Positions 60,738 through 64,000 of a stretch of DNA of 64,000 nt are shown here, in pieces (positions within the stretch are counted from its first letter, which is position 1; every line of letters starts with the position of its first letter). The notes below the pieces were generated by a model, which had not been told where the DNA came from, ran no database searches, and saw only the letters and a list, made by a program, of their open reading frames with translations. Made by a program: the position numbers and the translations under genes. The stretch is taken from positions 42,019,053-42,083,052 of the forward strand of contig CM060732.1 of assembly GCA_030704615.1 (NCBI GenBank). The letters run 5' to 3'. The DNA is from Takakia lepidozioides (lineage: Eukaryota; Streptophyta; Takakiopsida; Takakiales; Takakiaceae).

Positions 60738-62417
60738 ATGGCCGGCACAAGCAGGTACAACATTGAAAACTCCATTTTTTCGTCTTATGTTTCATGTTTT
60801 GTGTTGGCCTGTTCTCAATTCGTATGGCCTGCTCTCGATTCATGTGGTTTGTTCTCGATTCAATTCGTTTGGATCATGCTTCATTCTATGTTACACTGCA
60901 CTGTCTTCAGTGCACTCTCATCTGTACTTCAGTGCTTCAGTCCGTGCTTCGGTGCACATTAGGTTTATGTTTCATTGTCTGCTTCATTGTTTGCTTCATT
61001 CTCTGTCAATTTATTTCACTCCTGCTCCATTCTATGCTTCAGTGCTTCACTGTTGTTGTTCAATTCACCGATGGTTTGTAGGGTGGTTTTGTGTGGTGGT
61101 TTTGTGTGTGCTTGTTCTGGTCGATTAGGGTAATGGTTTAGGGTGGCGGGAGATTATTGTGCTGGTTGTATTGCTTGTTTTGTTCAATGTGGTGGTTTTT
61201 TTAGGACAATGGTTTCGGAAATGTCCGGTTGTTTATTTCTCAACCGTTTTCTTGATCCCCAAATCCAGCGTTAGTTTGTTCTTGTCAATAGTTCATGCAT
61301 TTCTTCCCATTCAAATTCAATTCTGAATGGCAATTTTCATTTCATATCCATTTTGTCGAATTCGGCAATTCTGAAAAACCACGATAGCCTAGTCTACTTG
61401 TATTCTACACTAGACATAGGCTAACAGTAGGCTTCGTGCAGGCCAGAGTAGACTATTCGTAGACCAATGTCATGCACATGAGGAACCAAAAACTGGAACC
61501 TCCATTGCCCAATGGAGGTTCGCGAGAATTTTGTATGGGGAAGCTGAAAGACATTTTTTCACGTTAGGACGAAATCGGATAATTTCGGGAGAAATGAAAA
61601 TGAGTGTGAGACGATGTGGGAACGAGTGATGGAATCATATGTGTAACATTGTAAGTGTGACACATACTTTCCAACGAGACTGGGATACGATAATTGGGAA
61701 CCTCCACTACCTGGTGGAGGTTCGACATTTCTTTGGGTCAGCCAGTTACACACTCTGATAAGTTTTTATGTCAGTATGAGAAGTAAGAGCGAGGGTGGGG
61801 AACCGGTGTCTGACGATGAGTACAAGACCGTCAGCTTAAATTGGAGCAAGAGACGGTGTTCGGTAGACGTGATGGAAGCGGACCATCCAGATCAAAAACA
61901 TGGTGTTTCGGAACCAGATTGGGGGTCTACCGAGCCGAACAAAGTGTCTGGGATTGATGAAAATGTGACCGTAGAATCCCCGCGGAACGCATCCGAATCT
62001 CCCAACAATACACCTGAAGACATCTCCAAGTATACTCTGGCGGAAATAAGAGAAAGCGTTCATGTAAATAATGATGTCAACGGATCTCCTGCCTACTCCC
62101 AAGATTATCCGACATACACCCCTCCAGACTATTCCCCGGACACATTGGCGGCGATACAAGTGACCATTTTTGGATATCCCGCATCTCCGGGTTACTCGCC
62201 AGCATCTCCTGAATCTACAACAGGATCTGCAGGATATTACCCTCCAAACTTCTCCCTGGACACTGCAACGAGACAGGGAGTCTTGGAACTCCTGGACGTC
62301 TCCGGATCTCCAAGATACTCCCCTGCGTCTCCTGAAAGTATCACCGGATCCCCAAAATATACCCCTCCAGACTATTCGCGTGATACACTCAGAGATATCA
62401 GAAGGAGCATTTTGTAG
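60738..62417 (+). CDS. Heptad-repeat protein resembling the RNA polymerase II tail
   Basis: Exon 1 (60738-60754) starts in a strong context, CAAAATGGCC, and encodes MAGTS. It joins exon 2 (61775-62417) in phase across a 1,020-base intron with GT-AG ends (AG|GTACAA, TGTCAG|T). The protein is 219 residues. The first half is acidic. The second half repeats a unit of about 40-45 residues: TYTPPDYSPDTLAAIQ, GYSPASPESTTGS, YYPPNFSLDTATRQ, RYSPASPESITGS, KYTPPDYSRDTLRDI. YSPASPES resembles the YSPTSPS heptad of the largest polymerase II subunit, so the protein might attract tail-binding or tail-modifying factors; that is inference. Two hairpin palindromes lie in its intron. Confidence 0.6.
61497..61520. 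repeat. 24-bp hairpin palindrome, copy 5
   Basis: AACCTCCATT-GCCC-AATGGAGGTT. Both arms carry the matching change (T on the left, A on the right). It lies inside the intron of the heptad-repeat gene. Confidence 0.92.
61699..61722. repeat. 24-bp hairpin palindrome, copy 6
   Basis: AACCTCCAC-TACCTG-GTGGAGGTT, 9-bp arms with a 6-base loop. It lies 52 bases before the acceptor of the same intron. Confidence 0.9.
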
Positions 62418-62635
62418 TTCTTAGGTATATAATATAGAATGGTCTGAATATAGTGCGAGAAGTCCCTGAGTAATTTTTGGACGAATTAGGTTCGAAGATT
62501 TCTATTGTAGATTTGTCCTGTTTCAGGATGATGTACTCAATGGCTCCTGAGCCTTATTTTCATTAAAGCTTTTTTCTACAACATCTGTAAAATATGGAGG
62601 ATTTCCCATTTCATGTAGAAAGCCTCGTACATACG

Positions 62636-62659
62636 AACCTCCACTGTCCAGTGGAGGTT
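62636..62659. repeat. 24-bp hairpin palindrome, copy 7
   Basis: AACCTCCACT-GTCC-AGTGGAGGTT, perfect arms. It lies between the heptad-repeat gene and the next exon (acceptor TTGTAACAG at 62739). Confidence 0.92.
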
Positions 62660-62739
62660 CTTATTTTTGGAATGATGGATGCTAGTAAGAGAGATCTTGT
62701 TATTTGATTATCTAATGAATTTGTGTTTGGTTGTAACAG

Positions 62740-63328
62740 AAGACATCCTACACCACCAGATTGCGTCCCGGGATTGATTGGAGATATTTGTGGCGCATTC
62801 GTATGCCGGAAGTCCTCACATTTCAAAACTGAGCATACTGCAATTTTTGAGCTTAACCCAGAGGTGACAGATTGGGGAATCGTGCCTGTCGGTACACCTC
62901 CTGATCACAAACTGTCTTTTCATTACAGAAGTCTTGGAGTAATAACAGACTTAAAATACGCAGAAGCTCTTGATATAGAGCTTGAATCTAAAGAGGAAAA
63001 CCCGATGTTGGTTTTGTTCCTACATGAGGATGCGAGAACCCCCAGGACGTTTGGTTTCAAAGTGGAGGTGGGTCGTCTGAACAAGTCGTTGATGAGTGAA
63101 TGCATTGCAATGGGTTTTAGATTTCCAGACGAGGGCTCAGTATTTACCGACGTAGGTTTGTCGAGGGCTTGGAGTATTTTTCTGGATCTTCTGCACGCAA
63201 TGGTGAACGACATTCGCAAGAAACGAACACTAGAGGAAGCATCAAAGCCGAAGAGGAGAAAACACAAGTCGTCGATATCCAGCAATGATGACAATGAGGC
63301 CGGGACTTCCGCAGGAAAGAAGAAATAG
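62740..63328 (+). CDS. Unknown protein, N-terminal ORF of the ParB-like pair
   Basis: Opens after the acceptor GTAACAG (62733-62739); the 5' exon with the start codon is not found. It encodes RRHPTPPDCVPGLIGDICGA, later NPEVTDWGIVPVGTPPDHKL, EENPMLVLFLHEDARTPRTF and SRAWSIFLDLLHAMVNDIRK. It ends with a basic, nuclear-signal-like KPKRRKHKSS and an acidic Ser-rich tail before TAG at 63326. The next ORF continues in the same frame 24 bases later, so both may be one gene with a single nonsense codon. Function unknown. Confidence 0.5.
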
Positions 63329-63352
63329 AAGGAGGATCAGGATCCAGCATTG

Positions 63353-64000
63353 ATGTCAGATAACAAGAGACCTAAAGCTGGGGAGATTTTCGACAAGGAA
63401 AAATGCGAGAAGATGGAGGAGAGGCTCACGAAGGAATACAATGACGTATTTCCATTCGGATTCGAGAGTACCTTCCTTGTGAACGTCTCCATGATGGAAC
63501 TAGCTCCAAGGAGCATGGTTTATAGGCCGTTAAATATCAAGCATAAGGACGAAGTGAAAGCGCGACTATTCCAGCTTCATTTGTTCGACTCCAAACATCC
63601 GGTGTATCTCACGCCAATCAACCCTTCCAATCCCGAGAAGATTATTTCATCGCGACCGAAGCAATGGAAGGAAATGGACATATCCAGGTTCTTCGTCATA
63701 CGTGGACAACACACCATCGTGGCAGCAAAGGTAATGGACTTCACTTCCACCCAGACCTCTCTTTTAACAAACCTCCACTGGGCAGTGGAGGTTGGTGTTG
63801 AACAACAAAATTGGATATGTCCCTACATTTTCAGCTCTCTCACCCATTTTACATTATTTGTAGCAAGAACTTCTCGAGGATCTTGCCGACAGCGAACTGA
63901 AGGAGTACTACCGGGAGTGGCCTGCGAAGATTGTATGGTCTACCGATGAACAAAGGCTCCTGAAGTTGTCAAAGCTCCTCAACGATCCCAATAAGGCGCA
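63353..64000 (+). CDS. ParB-like-fold protein, continues past right edge
   Basis: ATG at 63353 (MSDNKRPKAGEIFDKEKC). Exon 1 ends at 63730 and exon 2 starts at 63864, both in phase 0, across a 133-base intron. Reading across gives FFVIRGQHTIVAAK then QELLEDLADSELKEYYREW and TDEQRLLKLSKLL. The order 'VYRPLNIKHKDEVKARLF', a strand with VYLTPINP, then 'VIxGQHTxxAA' fits the ParB / sulfiredoxin-like fold, where GxxR is usual after the second strand; here it is GQHT. The function could be DNA binding or nucleotide hydrolysis; this is inference. The intron contains palindrome copy 8. Confidence 0.5.
63770..63793. repeat. 24-bp hairpin palindrome, copy 8
   Basis: AACCTCCACT-GGGC-AGTGGAGGTT, perfect arms, inside the 133-base intron of the ParB-like gene. 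Confidence 0.93.

Overview
This window reads as nuclear DNA of a land plant. The evidence is a plant-type Mediator subunit gene (MED13), two multi-exon AP2-family transcription-factor genes with the family's tiny exons, a PLS-type pentatricopeptide-repeat relic, and Copia and Ty3 retroelements with plant-type layout. The large introns and the PPR style fit a seed-free lineage (bryophyte, lycophyte or fern), but no single feature fixes the species. All gene models below were spliced by eye.

Layout. 1-8.2 kb: MED13 on the minus strand, running off the left edge; one intron carries a broken LINE tail. 8.2-9.2 kb is a likely shared promoter with a small plus-strand gene starting at 9218. 11.9-12.5 kb: a tandemly duplicated foldback repeat. 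12.7-13.7 kb: a complete three-exon minus-strand gene for a 183-residue protein of unknown function. 14.9-38.6 kb: two paralogous AP2 genes (17.5-22.0 and 32.2-36.3 kb) in diverged duplicated segments, framed by copies of a GC-rich module and separated by about 6 kb of SINE-rich filler. 39.0-39.7 kb: three exons of an unrecognised minus-strand gene whose stop codon begins an 89-bp perfect palindrome. 43.2-52.2 kb: a relative of the 183-residue gene, whose last exon is split by a Copia element (5-bp target duplication, unusual TA...TA LTR ends) that itself carries a younger Copia in its RNase H region. 53.3-55.4 kb: Ty3/Gypsy remnant with a tRNA-derived SINE and a 13-bp target duplication. 55.7-56.9 kb: PPR pseudogene, cut at about 56.95 kb.

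From about 56.95 kb to the right edge the character changes. This block holds a transposase-like gene on the minus strand, a gene for a protein with repeats resembling the RNA polymerase II tail, and an ORF pair with a ParB-like segment. It is dotted with eight copies of a 24-bp hairpin palindrome that I saw nowhere else in the window. Three copies lie inside predicted introns, and some arm changes are compensated. This block is the best candidate for an undescribed mobile or virus-like system.
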